Shown: positions 52,856-64,000, counted from the stretch's first letter. The stretch: DNA of 64,000 nt from Gibbsiella quercinecans (GCF_002291425.1 NZ_CP014136.1:4650001-4714000); one strand, 5' to 3'. Made by a program: numbers and translations. The notes: generated by a model not told the origin, from the sequence alone.

Positions 52856-54430
52856 ATGTCTCAAGGGATTCAGAAAAATAACGACCTTATATTTAACCGC
52901 AACCCACACTTTCTTACTACCGCAGCAGGACTGCTGCCGACTTTGCAGCAGTCCTGCTGCCTGCCGGTTTGTTTGATTCATGTCGCAGAGGACAGTTCGC
53001 AGATTTTGGGATGGCGAACTGAAATGAGCGGCGCGATATCCAGTCTGACGCAGTGGGAACTGGCTCCCAGCGATGAGATCATTATCGATTTCGGGACGCA
53101 TTGTGTCGGTTATTTGAGCTTGCGTTGCGAAGCGGCAGGGAGCCCACCGGACGCCCCGGCGCATCTGCAATTAATATTTGGTGAAACGCCGGCCGAAGTC
53201 GCCGAACCATTCAGTGGCTATGATGGCTGGCTGAGCAGCAGTTGGTTACAGCAGGAAGATGTGTACCTTGACGTTTTGCCGGTACAGCTTCGATTACCAC
53301 GTCGCTATTGCTGCCGGTACGTAAAAATTCACGTTGTGTCGACTTCCGCGAAGTTCAATCTCCGGCTCAGTGATATCCGTCTTACTACAGTGACGTCGGC
53401 AGATAGCACTACGCTCACCCATGTCCATCACCCGGATGCTCTGCTGGGGAAAATCGACCAGGTCAGCGTGCTGACGTTACGTAATTGCATGCAGGAAGTG
53501 TTTGAGGATGGGCCTAAACGTGACCGTCGGTTGTGGCTGGGGGATTTGCGTTTGCAGGCGCTGGTCAATTACCAGACTTTTGGTCAGAACGATCTGGTGA
53601 AACGCTGCCTGTATTTGTTTGCCGGGGTGACACGTGAGGATGGCATGGTTTCCTCCAACCTGTTTATAAAACCCGAGGTGATTGCCGACGATACTTTTTT
53701 GCTTGATTACGCACTATTTTTTGTTGCAACACTTGCTGATTATATTGCCGTAACAGGCGATTTGGCAACGTTGGATGATCTGTGGCCAACGGCCTGGCGT
53801 CAGATTGAACTTGCTCTCAAACTCGTCAAAGAAAATGGCATTCTTCGCGACAGTGACAATTGGTGGTCGTTTATTGACTGGCATGCGTCCTTGAATAAGC
53901 AAGCTGCTACACAGGGGGTGCTGATTTATTGCCTTAAAAAAGCAGACCAATTGGCAGAACGGACGGATCGTGGCAAAACCGCCTTGCTGGATCTGAATAT
54001 AAGACGACTGGAAACAGCGGCAATGCGTGAATTGTGGGACGAAGATAAAGGCTTTTTCATTAGTGGCTCAGATGGGCAAATATCCTGTGCATCCCAGGTT
54101 TGGCTGGTGCTGGCGGGAGTCGGTGATGAAGCGTTTCGTTCGCGGCTGGTTGCTAATCTGTTGGCCACACAACCCGAAATCGGGATGAACACGCCTTACA
54201 TGATGCACCATTTTATCGACGCATTGATAAGTGTTGGTGAAACCGAGCGCGCAGTGCACGAAATTAAAAAATACTGGGGGGGCATGGTTCAGGCCGGAGC
54301 TGATACGTTCTGGGAGTTGTACGACCCCAATCGTCCCGATTTTTCTCCCTATGGCAGCAAATTAATTAACAGTTATTGCCATGCCTGGAGCTGTACTCCC
54401 GCTTATTTCATTCGTAAATACGGGTTGTAA
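52856..54430 (+). CDS. Cytoplasmic GH78-type alpha-L-rhamnosidase-like protein
   Basis: A 524-residue paralogue of the 5962 gene: IIIDFGTHCVGYLSL, LQLIFGETPAEVAEP and SSWLQQEDVYLDVLP in the beta domain, VFEDGPKRDRRLWLGDLRLQALVNY near residues 214-238, and NSYCHAWSCTPAYFIRKYGL at the end. It has no signal peptide, so it acts inside the cell on imported rhamnosides, unlike its exported paralogue. A perfect 16-bp inverted repeat lies in codons 23-35. It starts at ATG 52856 after AGGAG and heads an operon with a symporter and a porin. Confidence 0.85.
   Translation: MSQGIQKNNDLIFNRNPHFLTTAAGLLPTLQQSCCLPVCLIHVAEDSSQILGWRTEMSGAISSLTQWELAPSDEIIIDFGTHCVGYLSLRCEAAGSPPDAPAHLQLIFGETPAEVAEPFSGYDGWLSSSWLQQEDVYLDVLPVQLRLPRRYCCRYVKIHVVSTSAKFNLRLSDIRLTTVTSADSTTLTHVHHPDALLGKIDQVSVLTLRNCMQEVFEDGPKRDRRLWLGDLRLQALVNYQTFGQNDLVKRCLYLFAGVTREDGMVSSNLFIKPEVIADDTFLLDYALFFVATLADYIAVTGDLATLDDLWPTAWRQIELALKLVKENGILRDSDNWWSFIDWHASLNKQAATQGVLIYCLKKADQLAERTDRGKTALLDLNIRRLETAAMRELWDEDKGFFISGSDGQISCASQVWLVLAGVGDEAFRSRLVANLLATQPEIGMNTPYMMHHFIDALISVGETERAVHEIKKYWGGMVQAGADTFWELYDPNRPDFSPYGSKLINSYCHAWSCTPAYFIRKYGL
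52922..52960 (+). repeat. Perfect 16-bp inverted repeat inside GH78 coding region
   Basis: GCAGCAGGACTGCTGC (52922-52937), seven-base loop, then GCAGCAGTCCTGCTGC (52945-52960). Each arm is itself nearly self-complementary. In the mRNA this would be a very stable hairpin about 66 bases into the coding region. The encoded GLLPTLQQSCCLP replaces sequence that has no equivalent in the paralogue. Confidence 0.9.
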
Positions 54431-54470
54431 CGCATTTAAAAAATAACCACCACCCTCAAGAGAATAAACC

Positions 54471-55844
54471 ATGCAAAAAATGACATTTTCCCTGTGGCGG
54501 CAACGCCTGGGATATGGGATCGCCGATTTGTCCTGTAACTTGGTCTGGCAGATGATCTCGCTCTACCTCATGTTCTTTTATACCGATATTATGGGGCTAC
54601 CCGCCTATTATACCGGACTGATATTTTTAGTAACCCGGTTGGTCGATGGCGTTGCCGATGTTCTGATGGGGCTCGTTATTGACAATACCAATACCCGCTG
54701 GGGGCGTTGCCGCCCCTATCTGTTGATCGGCGCGGTGCCGTTTGGTTTGTTGTGCATCATGTCGTTTTATGTCCCTGATTTCGGCCTGACGGGCAAACTC
54801 TGGTATGCATTTCTAACCTATTTGTGCCTGTCGTTTCTTTATACGTTGGTGAATATCCCTTTCTGCGCAATGCTGCCTTTTCTCACCAATGATTCGAAAG
54901 AACGCACAACACTTTCAGCAGTGCGCATTGTTATGGGGTCGCTCGGTTCTACCGTTGTGGCCGTGGCGACCTTGCCGCTGGTACATTCACTCGGCAATGG
55001 CAATCAACAATCCGGATTCTTTTATACCGCAATGATTTTCGGCGGGATTGCCGTCTTTTTCCTGTTGCTGAGCTTTGCTAACGTGAAAGAAAGCATTAAC
55101 GTTCAAAATGAAAAAATGACCCTTCACCGGGCGTGGACCAGCTTGCGTCACAACCGTCCTTGGTTCGTTTTTGCCGTTAATATTTTTCTGATGTGGGGAG
55201 CGTTTTTTTTCCAGACTGGCGCACTGGTGTATTTTTTTAATTATTATGTTGGTAACCCGAATATTACGGCAATTGCTGCAGGTATCTCAACTTTTGTCCC
55301 CTTACTAGGGACGTTAACCGTTCCCTTTATGGCGGAGAAAATGAAAAAGCGCTACGTCTACTTATTCGCTTGTGCCATTAATTTAGCGGGTATGTTAGTA
55401 ATGATATTCTCCGGGAGTGCCATTTTGGGGCTGCTTGTCGGTGTGACTATATTATCTATAGGTGCAGGGCAACGCACGGCCATCTATTTTTCAATGCAGG
55501 CCGATCCTGTCGATTATGGCGAATGGAAAACCGGTATCAATACGGCAGGTATCCTGACCTCAATCAACGGTTTTCTGGGTAAGGTTGCTATGGCCGGCGC
55601 TGGCGCAATCAGTGGCATACTGCTCTCTGCGGGCGGTTACGCGGCAAATCAGGTGCAAAACACCCAGGCACTAGTGGTTATCAAAGCTTGCTACCTGTAT
55701 ATCCCCGCGGCCCTTATTCTTTGCTCAATGTTCTGGATTGGCCGTTATTATCGCCTTGATGATAATTATGAAAAAATAAAAAATGAGCTTGATGAAAGGA
55801 AATGTAATGCCATTGGTAGTGCCACGCGTGATATTAATAATTAA
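54471..55844 (+). CDS. GPH family sugar:cation symporter
   Basis: A 457-residue, 12-segment transporter of the glycoside-pentoside-hexuronide family (MelB, YicJ, UidB). LGYGIADLSCNLVWQMISLYLMFFYTDIMGL is the family start with the conserved Asp on the first helix, RLVDGVADVLMGLVIDNTNTRWGRCRPYLL the GPH signature, and DPVDYGEWKTGINTAG the second. It lies 40 bases after the GH78 gene; a rhamnoside is the likely substrate. Confidence 0.9.
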   Translation: MQKMTFSLWRQRLGYGIADLSCNLVWQMISLYLMFFYTDIMGLPAYYTGLIFLVTRLVDGVADVLMGLVIDNTNTRWGRCRPYLLIGAVPFGLLCIMSFYVPDFGLTGKLWYAFLTYLCLSFLYTLVNIPFCAMLPFLTNDSKERTTLSAVRIVMGSLGSTVVAVATLPLVHSLGNGNQQSGFFYTAMIFGGIAVFFLLLSFANVKESINVQNEKMTLHRAWTSLRHNRPWFVFAVNIFLMWGAFFFQTGALVYFFNYYVGNPNITAIAAGISTFVPLLGTLTVPFMAEKMKKRYVYLFACAINLAGMLVMIFSGSAILGLLVGVTILSIGAGQRTAIYFSMQADPVDYGEWKTGINTAGILTSINGFLGKVAMAGAGAISGILLSAGGYAANQVQNTQALVVIKACYLYIPAALILCSMFWIGRYYRLDDNYEKIKNELDERKCNAIGSATRDINN

Positions 55845-55885
55845 ACAGTGAATGATATTTTACGAAAAACCGTCAAGCACAGTAA

Positions 55886-57559
<1,674 letters not shown>

Positions 57560-57567
57560 TGATCACG

Positions 57568-57603
57568 CCCCGGAATGTAAAGATACATTCCGGGGGGGGG
57601 GGG
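57568..57603 (+). terminator. Operon-end hairpin running into a G12 tract
   Basis: CCCCGGAATGTA (57568-57579), loop AAGA, TACATTCCGGGG (57584-57595): a perfect 12-bp stem. Instead of T the sequence goes on with G to 57603, twelve G in all. Such a homopolymer is prone to length change in replication and to base-count errors in sequencing. Confidence 0.7.
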
Positions 57604-57873
57604 CTTATAATCCGTATGGATTAATATCTTTCGTGGATGTAAATGTTCATGAATGTGTTGCCCTTTAGTTTACGTTAATGTAATGGTGTTCATTTTTTAT
57701 CAGCCAAACGTTTTTTTGCAAAAAAATATTTTAATATTTTTCTTACCAAAATCGCAGGATATAACCTGTTCTGGGTGAAGTGTTTATATACAACTTATGG
57801 TGCCGTAGCTTTAGCCTTGACCACAACAAAGACTGATGTTATATCTTGTAGCCCGTGTTTAAAGGTTCCGCGA
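57604..57873. other. Intergenic region, no gene
   Basis: AT-rich DNA with a short AAAAAAATATTTTAATATTTTT segment split around 57718-57740; likely the promoter of the next gene. No other signal is seen. Confidence 0.4.
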
Positions 57874-58329
57874 ATGAATATCATCCTGAGCATTATAATT
57901 ATCCTGTTTTTATTCGCTATCATCATGGTTTTCTCATCCAAGTTATCTTCTTATAAATCCTCGGCCAAAAATAATATGAATTTTAAACCGGGCGAAATAA
58001 AACGCATCTCTGAAAGGTCTTTTTTTCGAAGGCTGCTGGGGATTAAAACGGATAACTATTTTTATGATTTAGCGTATATTTATAAAATTAAAGGGAGCGA
58101 AGTTTACAAGGTGCCGCTATCAGATATCGTTAAAATCAGCCCGACAGAGGTGAAGATTAATAACCGGCGCGTCTGGGCTGTGCGATATTCTCGCTATGGT
58201 GGGGCAAAAGAGTTCCGTTTCAGGCATAACATCACTTTTTTTAATAATGACTTTTTAGGCTTTTTGGCGGCGGTGAAGGCCGCCAACCCGGATGTAGAGA
58301 TTATCGAACCGACGATTTTGCGTCTTTAA
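57874..58329 (+). CDS. Hypothetical membrane-anchored protein
   Basis: A 151-residue protein of unknown function. One N-terminal membrane segment (IILSIIIILFLFAIIMVF, residues 3-20), then a basic stretch and a small domain (EVYKVPLSDIVKISPTEVKINNRRVWAVRY, ending NPDVEIIEPTILRL) that may be a PH-like barrel, a guess from strand pattern. ATG 57874 is chosen since the protein then starts with the membrane helix; the frame opens at 57775. Its base composition is AT-richer than its neighbours. Alone between two transcription units. Confidence 0.6.
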   Translation: MNIILSIIIILFLFAIIMVFSSKLSSYKSSAKNNMNFKPGEIKRISERSFFRRLLGIKTDNYFYDLAYIYKIKGSEVYKVPLSDIVKISPTEVKINNRRVWAVRYSRYGGAKEFRFRHNITFFNNDFLGFLAAVKAANPDVEIIEPTILRL

Positions 58330-58398
58330 CCTCATCCTCGCGGCGCCCTTGTGCATCCTGAACAACCTGCACAAGGGCGCCAGCGCGTGGGCTAACAA

Positions 58399-59739
58399 TC
58401 AGTAGTAGCCGTACATGGCGGCAAACACCCAGCCAAAGATACAGGAGGTTGTCACGCCAATCAGGCCGGGAAGAATAAAGCTGTGGTTAATCACAAAGCG
58501 CCCGATATGCGTTGTCCCGGAGCGGTCGAACTGGATGGCGGCTAGATCGCTCGGGTAGGTGGGCAGAATATAATAGCCGTAACAGGCCGGCGCAGAGGCC
58601 ACAATATAGGCCGGGTCAACGCCGATCGCCAATGCCACCGGCACAATGGCCGCCAGCGCGGCAGCCTGCGAGTTAACAAACTTGGACACCAGCAGCAGGA
58701 TCAGCGCATACGCCCACGGGTACTCTTTCACCAGCGTCCCGAGGGCGGATTTAATCTGTTCCAAATGGGCGCCGAACATGGTTTCCGCCATCCAGGCGAT
58801 GCCGTACACCGCCACAATCGCAATCATCCCGGAGCGGAAAACCTCGTTTTTGGAGATGGAAGCCGGGTTGGTTTTGGTGGTGATGATGATCAGCGCCCCG
58901 GAAACCAGCATGAACATCTGGATCACCAGGACCATCGACAGCGGCTTGCCGTTAAACGCCGGGCGCAGTTCTGCCACTGCCCCTAGCAGCGCAACGGCGG
59001 CGATAGTCGCAAGAAAAATCCACATCGCGACCCAGTTGCTGCGCGGCAGCTTTTTGTCCAGCAGCGTGGCGGTATCACCGTAAACATATTCCCGGTTTTC
59101 CGGCACGGAAATGAATTTCTGAAACTCCGGATCTTTGTCTAAATCTTTGCCGCGGAACCAACTGAAAATCCCAATCGCCAGAATGCCGAGCAGAGTGGAG
59201 GGGATGGTGATCGCCAGCAGATCGAGAAATTCCAGGTGCTTACCGTGAAAGGTGAAGTTGGCCAGCATCGCCACCAGCGACACCACGGCGACGGAAACCG
59301 GGCTGGCGATGATGCCCATCTGCGCGCCGATCGAGCTGGCGGCCATGGGCCGTTCGGGGCGAATATTATTTTTAATCGCCACATCGTAGATAATCGGCAA
59401 AATGGTATACACCACGTGGCCGGTGCCGCAGAGAATGGTCAGGATACAGGTCACGAAAGGCGCGATGATTGAGACATATTTAGGATTGCGCCGTAGCAAT
59501 TTTTCCGCCATTTGCAGCATCACATCAAGGCCGCCCGAGGCTTGCAGCGTTGCCGACGCTGCCACAACGGAAATGATGACCAGCATCACATCGATAGGCG
59601 GTTTCCCCGGTTCGAGTTTAAACACGAAAACCAGGATGACCAGCCCGATGCCACCCAGTAATCCCAGCGCGATACCACCTTTTTTTGCGCCGTAAAATAG
59701 GCAGATCAGGACAATGACCAGTTGAATAATAAAGTCCAT
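58399..59739 (-). CDS. dcuB: Anaerobic C4-dicarboxylate antiporter DcuB
   Basis: A 446-residue inner-membrane protein near-identical in pattern to E. coli Dcu[22 protein letters not shown] at the start, [38 protein letters not shown], and [13 protein letters not shown] near the end. DcuB swaps fumarate for succinate in anaerobic fumarate respiration and works with the DcuS sensor. The start at 59739 follows GGGG; the frame extends six codons further. dcuS, dcuR and fumB are not in the window. Confidence 0.95.
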   Translation of the reverse strand: MDFIIQLVIVLICLFYGAKKGGIALGLLGGIGLVILVFVFKLEPGKPPIDVMLVIISVVAASATLQASGGLDVMLQMAEKLLRRNPKYVSIIAPFVTCILTILCGTGHVVYTILPIIYDVAIKNNIRPERPMAASSIGAQMGIIASPVSVAVVSLVAMLANFTFHGKHLEFLDLLAITIPSTLLGILAIGIFSWFRGKDLDKDPEFQKFISVPENREYVYGDTATLLDKKLPRSNWVAMWIFLATIAAVALLGAVAELRPAFNGKPLSMVLVIQMFMLVSGALIIITTKTNPASISKNEVFRSGMIAIVAVYGIAWMAETMFGAHLEQIKSALGTLVKEYPWAYALILLLVSKFVNSQAAALAAIVPVALAIGVDPAYIVASAPACYGYYILPTYPSDLAAIQFDRSGTTHIGRFVINHSFILPGLIGVTTSCIFGWVFAAMYGYY

Positions 59740-60223
59740 AGTAACCCCATCGCTCACAGAGACACTTACGTTAATTAAAAAATTGTCCTACTTCTTTAGG
59801 GGGTACTATAGGTTATTCATTCAAATTGATTTTTTGATCTAACTCTATTAATTAAAAAAATTTTATAATTTATGTAAGATAGGAGAGGTAGATCCCAATA
59901 ACAAATAGATATTGATACGGTTTTATTGATAGGAACCTTTGCTAACCTGATGATCTACATATTAATTATTGCTTTTATCTTCTTTTTTTATCTTTATTTT
60001 TAATTTAGCTTATTTCTGCTATTTTCATGTGCCATTATGTATTTTTTGTTATTGCAATGTTCCTATTTTGTTTTAAATAAGGCCTGTTTTATAAAAAACA
60101 GCGGTGTAAGTTTACTGGGATAATATTCCGCCGCGGCTAAAATAATTTTCCCCGCAGGGTGTAGCCCCGCGGGGTTAAGCAGGAAATCCCAGCTTATTTC
60201 AAGGGTGTTTGCACCGCTGCGGA
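59740..60223. other. AT-rich upstream region of dcuB
   Basis: About 480 bases with no gene. The octamer TATTGATA occurs at 59910-59917 and 59924-59931, 14 bases apart; TTGAT is the FNR half-site but the inverse half is missing. A stem CCCCGC/GCGGGG at 60150-60174 follows the antiporter stop codon on the minus strand and may end that transcript. Confidence 0.45.
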
Positions 60224-61573
60224 TCAGGGCTTATCGCGCTCCCTGGCGGTTTTTTTGGCCTGCCGCCAACTGAGCAGCGGCGTGACCGACATGCCATGCA
60301 CCACCACGCTGGCGACGATCAGCGTAAAGGCCATATCGGCCATGCGCGTCACCTCACTGCCGGCCAGCCCATGGGTAAAGGCAAAGGCGATATAGTTAAT
60401 GCTGCCGATGCCGCGAATGCCCAGCCACCCTAGGATCAGGCGCTGTTCAACGGGGGCTTTCATGCCGGCGGTGGCGATCCAGACGGAGAGCGGCCGGATA
60501 ACCACAAACAGCAACGCCGCCATCAGCAGCCCCATGGGCGCCCAGTGGTGGGCCAGCGTAATGCCAAGCACGATAATAATCATCGCGGCAAACAGCCTTT
60601 CCACCGTATCGCCGAACGACAGGGCATCACCCACCACTAAACCGGCGGAGCTGGTGGGGTTGGTTTCACCCGGTTCGTGGCGGATATGCGGGTTGACCAG
60701 TTCTTCGGCAGGCGGGCGGTTGTTGCTGTCGGAAAACTGGTCGGCGGGTTGCAGATTGACCACGCGGATCTCGGCCCGGCGTAGCCCAACGCCGGCGGCA
60801 AAGGCCGCCAGAAAGCCTGAAGCATCCAGCGCCTGCGCCGCTGCGTAGCTGAGGGCGATCAGCGCCAACGCCAGAAAATCGTTCGGCGCCACGTCCTGAT
60901 GGGTGTGGCGTAGATGCGTGGCGTACTGGCCAACCAGGCGGCCCATGGCAAAACCAATACTCACCCCGGCGGTAATGGCCCACAGCACGTCCACCAGCGC
61001 CCACTGGCCGAATGCCGCCAGCGACAGGCCGCCCGGCGTGGTTATCATCATTACTGCCAGTATCAGCAGCGGCAGGGCGCTGCCGTCGTTCATGCCCGCC
61101 TCGCTGGAAAGCGAAACGCGCAGATTATCGCTGTCGCGGGCATCGTTAACCGAAATCAAACTTGCCAGCACCGGGTCGGTCGGCGCAACGATGGCGCCAA
61201 ACGCCAGTGACAGCGGCCAGGAGAGTTCGGCAAGGTAGTGCGCCGCCAGCGCCACACCGGCGACCGTCAGCAGCATGCCGGGAAAGGCAAGCCGCAGGCC
61301 GATGTACCAGCCCTGGCTTTTCAGCGGCAGCCGGAGCTTGAGGCCGGTAATAAACAGCGACGCGGCGATGGCGATTTCGGTGATATTTTTTGCCAGCTCC
61401 GCGTGGGCCGTAATATCCACTTGCAGCAGGTTTAACACCCAGGGGCCGCATACGATGCCCGCCGTCAGGTAGAGTGCGAAAACGGTGATCGGGCCACGTT
61501 TGATCCAACCCGATGCCAGCGACATCAACAGTAATAAACCGCCAGTTGCGGCAGTCCAGCCAAGAAATTCCAT
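60224..61573 (-). CDS. CPA1-type cation:proton antiporter
   Basis: A 449-residue membrane protein with 12 or so segments. AFGAIVAPTDPVLASLISVNDARDSDNLRVSLSSEAGMNDGSALPL contains the Asp-rich core of Na+(K+)/H+ exchangers (APTDP and NDG), and LGWLGIRGIGSINYIAFAF is the family's conserved tenth-helix region. It exchanges Na+ or K+ for H+. ATG 61573 follows GAGGAG; the frame extends 15 codons upstream without a site. Confidence 0.88.
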   Translation of the reverse strand: MEFLGWTAATGGLLLLMSLASGWIKRGPITVFALYLTAGIVCGPWVLNLLQVDITAHAELAKNITEIAIAASLFITGLKLRLPLKSQGWYIGLRLAFPGMLLTVAGVALAAHYLAELSWPLSLAFGAIVAPTDPVLASLISVNDARDSDNLRVSLSSEAGMNDGSALPLLILAVMMITTPGGLSLAAFGQWALVDVLWAITAGVSIGFAMGRLVGQYATHLRHTHQDVAPNDFLALALIALSYAAAQALDASGFLAAFAAGVGLRRAEIRVVNLQPADQFSDSNNRPPAEELVNPHIRHEPGETNPTSSAGLVVGDALSFGDTVERLFAAMIIIVLGITLAHHWAPMGLLMAALLFVVIRPLSVWIATAGMKAPVEQRLILGWLGIRGIGSINYIAFAFTHGLAGSEVTRMADMAFTLIVASVVVHGMSVTPLLSWRQAKKTARERDKP

Positions 61574-61700
61574 TCTTACTCCTCTGTGGTTTGTCTGTTG
61601 TTGTAAGTATGGCGTCAAATAACGAAGAGGAAAGGCTATCCGTTTGAAATGAATGATTTTTAAACAGGATTGGCCGTTGTGGTTATAAAGTGGGCCGCTT

Positions 61701-62387
61701 TTACCAGTTACGTTGGAACACGCGGACGTTCAGCCTCACCATGGCGATAATGGCGCTGGACAGCAGGCGCAGCCCGGTGGGCAGATCGCGCCGGCGCACG
61801 TCCAGCAGCAAAACGGTGCGTACCTGGTCGCTATCGTTCCAAACCTCATGCTCAAAGGTGTCGTCCCACAGTAAAAACTCGCCTTCGTTCAGGCGATATT
61901 CCCGGCCGGCGATTTTAAGCACTGCGGCGGGAGCGCCGTCGGCGCGTTTGGGCATCGAGAGCACCAGATAACCGCGCAGGATCCCCCTGAACGGGCCGCG
62001 ATGCGGCGGCACCTGTTTCCCAGGAGCCAAAAAAGATAAGGAGGCGGAAAGCACGTCCGGCGAACGGGCAATCAGCGCAGCCAACTGTGGGCAACGCGCC
62101 AGGTTGCGGTGGATTGGCTGGCCGTACGCTTGCATAACGAACATTCGCCAGTCACGGGCATCGTTGGCGGAAATGGAGGCTTGCTCTTGCATAATCTCGT
62201 GGAAACGCGGGATGTGCTGCAGGTTGTGCGCCACATTCAGCGCTTCTTCACGTATCTGCCGCCAGTTTTCCGTGAAGCGCTGTGCGGCGGGGAACAACTC
62301 TGCGCTGTTAAGCACCGGCGGGCTGCTGATGCGGCTGTCGTAAAGATGGCGTAACCCGGCGACGGCCCGATCGTAAATTATTGACAT
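61701..62387 (-). CDS. Aspartyl/asparaginyl beta-hydroxylase-type oxygenase
   Basis: A 228-residue Fe(II)/2-oxoglutarate-dependent oxygenase domain. The two iron His lie in PPHRGPFRGILRGYLVL and WDDTFEHEVWND, and RTVLLLDVRR is the family end. Related enzymes hydroxylate Asp/Asn side chains or the lipid A acyl chain (LpxO). It has no clear membrane segment at the start; two hydrophobic stretches near the C terminus could sit at the membrane. Substrate unknown. Confidence 0.82.
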   Translation of the reverse strand: MSIIYDRAVAGLRHLYDSRISSPPVLNSAELFPAAQRFTENWRQIREEALNVAHNLQHIPRFHEIMQEQASISANDARDWRMFVMQAYGQPIHRNLARCPQLAALIARSPDVLSASLSFLAPGKQVPPHRGPFRGILRGYLVLSMPKRADGAPAAVLKIAGREYRLNEGEFLLWDDTFEHEVWNDSDQVRTVLLLDVRRRDLPTGLRLLSSAIIAMVRLNVRVFQRNW

Positions 62388-62611
62388 GGTGGCCCCAAAA
62401 TGTGGATTGAATATCTTATATCTCCACCAAGTCTAGCCGGTGATTGAAATCAGGGCAGTTTTCCGGCCCGGCGGCGTTTATCGCTAATGTTTCTTGATAG
62501 GATGCTGTTGATAAAAACACGTAATAAAAATGTGATGAATGTCGCATTTGTAATCATGCTTGGCTAAAATACCGCATTGACTGCACCCACCCGCTCTGGA
62601 CCTTGTTAAAA
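62388..62611. other. Divergent promoter region
   Basis: 224 bases between the hydroxylase and sotB. No distinct regulatory motif was recognised. Confidence 0.35.
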
Positions 62612-63802
62612 ATGGAAGAAGAATCTCGCGTTTCGCGCTCGACTGCTTGGATGCGCGTTCTTGTGCTTGCCGTATCCGCATTTATTTTCAATACCACGGA
62701 ATTTATCCCGGTGGGCTTATTGAGTGATATCGCCCGCAGCTTCGATATGCAAACGGAGCAGGTGGGGTTGATGATCACCATCTACGCCTGGATTGTGGCC
62801 GCGTTCTCTTTGGTTTGCATGCTACTGACCAGCAAGATTGAACGGCGCAAACTGCTGATCGGGGTATTTATTCTGTTTATCGTCAGCCATGTGCTGACCG
62901 CCGTGGCGTGGAGTTTTACCACGCTGATCGTGAGCCGCGCCGGCGTGGCGTTGGCGCACTCGGTGTTCTGGTCTATCACCGCCTCGCTGGCGATCCGTGT
63001 GGCGCCGGCGGGCAAAAAAGCGCACGCGCTGAGCATGTTGGCAGGCGGTACGGCGCTGGCCATGGTGCTTGGCCTGCCGCTGGGGCGTATCGTCGGGCAA
63101 CTGCTGGGGTGGCGCATGACGTTCATCGGTATCGCAGTGGCGGCTACCGTCGCGTTGCTGATGCTGTGGCGCCTGCTGCCGGTGCTCAAGAGTGAACACT
63201 CCGGCTCCCTGGCCAGCGTCCCGATGCTGTTTAAGCGCCCGGAGCTGGTTGGCCTGTATATGATGACCGTGGTGGTGATTACCGCGCACTTCACCGCGTA
63301 TAGCTATATTGAGCCGTTTATTCAGGATGTGGCCCACCTGTCTGATAATTTCACCACCCTGATGCTGTTGCTGTTCGGCGCATTCGGTATCATCGGCAGC
63401 GTGTTGTTCAGCCGCTTTAGCGAGCGTTTTCCATCCGGTTTTTTCATTGGTGCTATTGCGTTGCTGGCGATAAGCCTGCTGTTGCTGTTGCCGGCTTCCT
63501 ACAGTGAATCCACCATGACCATGCTGTGCGCTGTCTGGGGGATTGCCATCATGTCGATTGGTCTGTCGATGCAGGCCAAGGTGCTGAACCAGGCGCCGGA
63601 TGCCACCGACGTGGCGACCTCTATCTATTCCGGCTTGTACAATCTGGGTATCGGCGGCGGGGCGCTGTTGGGGAACCAGGTGAGCCTGCACCTGGGGATG
63701 TCGAACGTCGGCTTTGTGGGCGCGCCGCTGGCGCTGATTGCGCTGGGCTGGTGCCTGTTGCACTTTTACCGCAGTGAACGGTTGCAGCACAACCAAGTCT
63801 AA
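62612..63802 (+). CDS. sotB: Sugar efflux transporter SotB
   Basis: A 396-residue DHA1-type MFS protein matching E. coli SotB/Yde[59 protein letters not shown], and [46 protein letters not shown] core. SotB exports arabinose, IPTG and related sugars. ATG 62612 is chosen; TTG 62603 opens the same frame and the binding site is weak for both. Confidence 0.92.
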   Translation: MEEESRVSRSTAWMRVLVLAVSAFIFNTTEFIPVGLLSDIARSFDMQTEQVGLMITIYAWIVAAFSLVCMLLTSKIERRKLLIGVFILFIVSHVLTAVAWSFTTLIVSRAGVALAHSVFWSITASLAIRVAPAGKKAHALSMLAGGTALAMVLGLPLGRIVGQLLGWRMTFIGIAVAATVALLMLWRLLPVLKSEHSGSLASVPMLFKRPELVGLYMMTVVVITAHFTAYSYIEPFIQDVAHLSDNFTTLMLLLFGAFGIIGSVLFSRFSERFPSGFFIGAIALLAISLLLLLPASYSESTMTMLCAVWGIAIMSIGLSMQAKVLNQAPDATDVATSIYSGLYNLGIGGGALLGNQVSLHLGMSNVGFVGAPLALIALGWCLLHFYRSERLQHNQV

Positions 63803-63809
63803 TCACTTC

Positions 63810-63841
63810 GCCCGCTGTCACCTTGGTGAAGCGGGCTTCTT
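63810..63841. terminator. Terminator between sotB and TolC-family gene
   Basis: GCCCGCT (63810-63816) and AGCGGGC (63830-63836) with an inner TCACC/GGTGA continuation; a T/C-rich tail TTCTTC follows. It serves two convergent genes. Confidence 0.82.
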
Positions 63842-63848
63842 CATATGG

Positions 63849-64000
63849 CTAGCCGAAATAGGCCGCCAACTGCCGCAGCGTTTGCTCATCCAGTGTGCCG
63901 GCGTAGTAGCGTAACTGTAGCCAGGCGCTCAGCCAGGCGTAACGGGCCTCGGCCAGATCACGCCGGGTGCTGTAAAGCTGCTGTTCGGCATTTAAAACAT
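63849..64000 (-). CDS. TolC-family outer membrane protein, C-terminal end (partial)
   Basis: The last 49 codons of a gene that continues past the right edge. The product ends VLNAEQQLYSTRRDLAEARYAWLSAWLQLRYYAGTLDEQ..., where VLNAEQQL and RRDLAxARY are the conserved last part of TolC-type trimeric exit ducts (TolC, and the PrtF/LipD/HasF partners of type I secretion in Serratia). It does not show which export system it serves. Confidence 0.85.
   Translation of the reverse strand, partial: VLNAEQQLYSTRRDLAEARYAWLSAWLQLRYYAGTLDEQTLRQLAAYFG

Noticed and set aside
59840..59860. FNR box in front of dcuB (TTGATTTTTTGATC)
   Set aside because: The second half is not inverted (TGATC rather than ATCAA), so it does not meet the FNR consensus although dcuB is FNR-controlled in E. 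coli.
62822..63796. A 324-codon open frame opposite sotB
   Set aside because: Very rich in His, Gln and Arg, as expected for the reverse of a hydrophobic transporter; sotB on the other strand is certain.

Overview
The window looks like chromosome of a Serratia-type enterobacterium (Yersiniaceae). The housekeeping genes (yghX, dcuB, sotB, tRNA-Asn, an E. coli-like IS30) are enterobacterial. The gene bodies are GC-rich, and a TolC-type subunit and many iron and plant-compound genes are present. The species cannot be read from this DNA alone.

Layout. 0-14 kb: the end of a glycerate kinase gene; a Fur-box-preceded FepA-like receptor; an exported tannase/feruloyl esterase; a GH78 alpha-L-rhamnosidase-like protein; a LamB-type sugar porin; an intact IS30 flanked by short decayed copies of the receptor start and the tannase end; yghX; a VOC protein; a MATE exporter. 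14-24.5 kb: a sulfur-scavenging block, made of sfnG, a complete branched-chain-type ABC importer and sfnB behind a probable sigma-54 promoter, facing a tauABC-like operon. 25-32 kb: an MFS pump with a divergent ArsR-like repressor and a long palindromic operator, a TetR regulator, then a second tannase with a general porin and a ceramidase-like hydrolase. 32-42.5 kb: a GGDEF protein with a decayed EAL domain, an NTP/NDP-exchange-like carrier, an orphan sulfonate-binding protein, a D-glutamate operon (dgcN, dgcA, D-amino acid aminotransferase) and a LysR/MFS pair.

42.6-45.4 kb: tRNA-Asn followed by island debris, namely a ChpB/ChpS-like toxin-antitoxin pair, an Nlp-type regulator, a P4/P1-like leader with a probable C4-type antisense RNA, and the last codons of a polymorphic toxin fused in order to a frameshifted CdiI-type immunity gene. 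45.5-51.7 kb: two FhuE-like siderophore receptors around a YncE-like lipoprotein. 51.8-57.6 kb: a second plant-glycoside locus with a RhaS/RhaR-like AraC regulator, a cytoplasmic GH78 enzyme, a GPH symporter and a LamB-type porin. 57.8-64 kb: a small membrane protein, dcuB, a CPA1-type antiporter, an AspH-type hydroxylase, sotB and the end of a TolC-family gene.

Taken together the window is an accessory-rich region for life with plants and soil: release of phenolic esters and rhamnosides, uptake of the sugars, iron capture through foreign siderophores, scavenging of sulfones and sulfonates, and efflux of toxic products. The strongest candidates for something undescribed are the sigma-54-controlled sulfone operon with its own LIV-type importer, the coupling of a catecholate receptor to a tannase and a rhamnosidase, and the orphan toxin/immunity remnant with the antisense-RNA leader downstream of tRNA-Asn.
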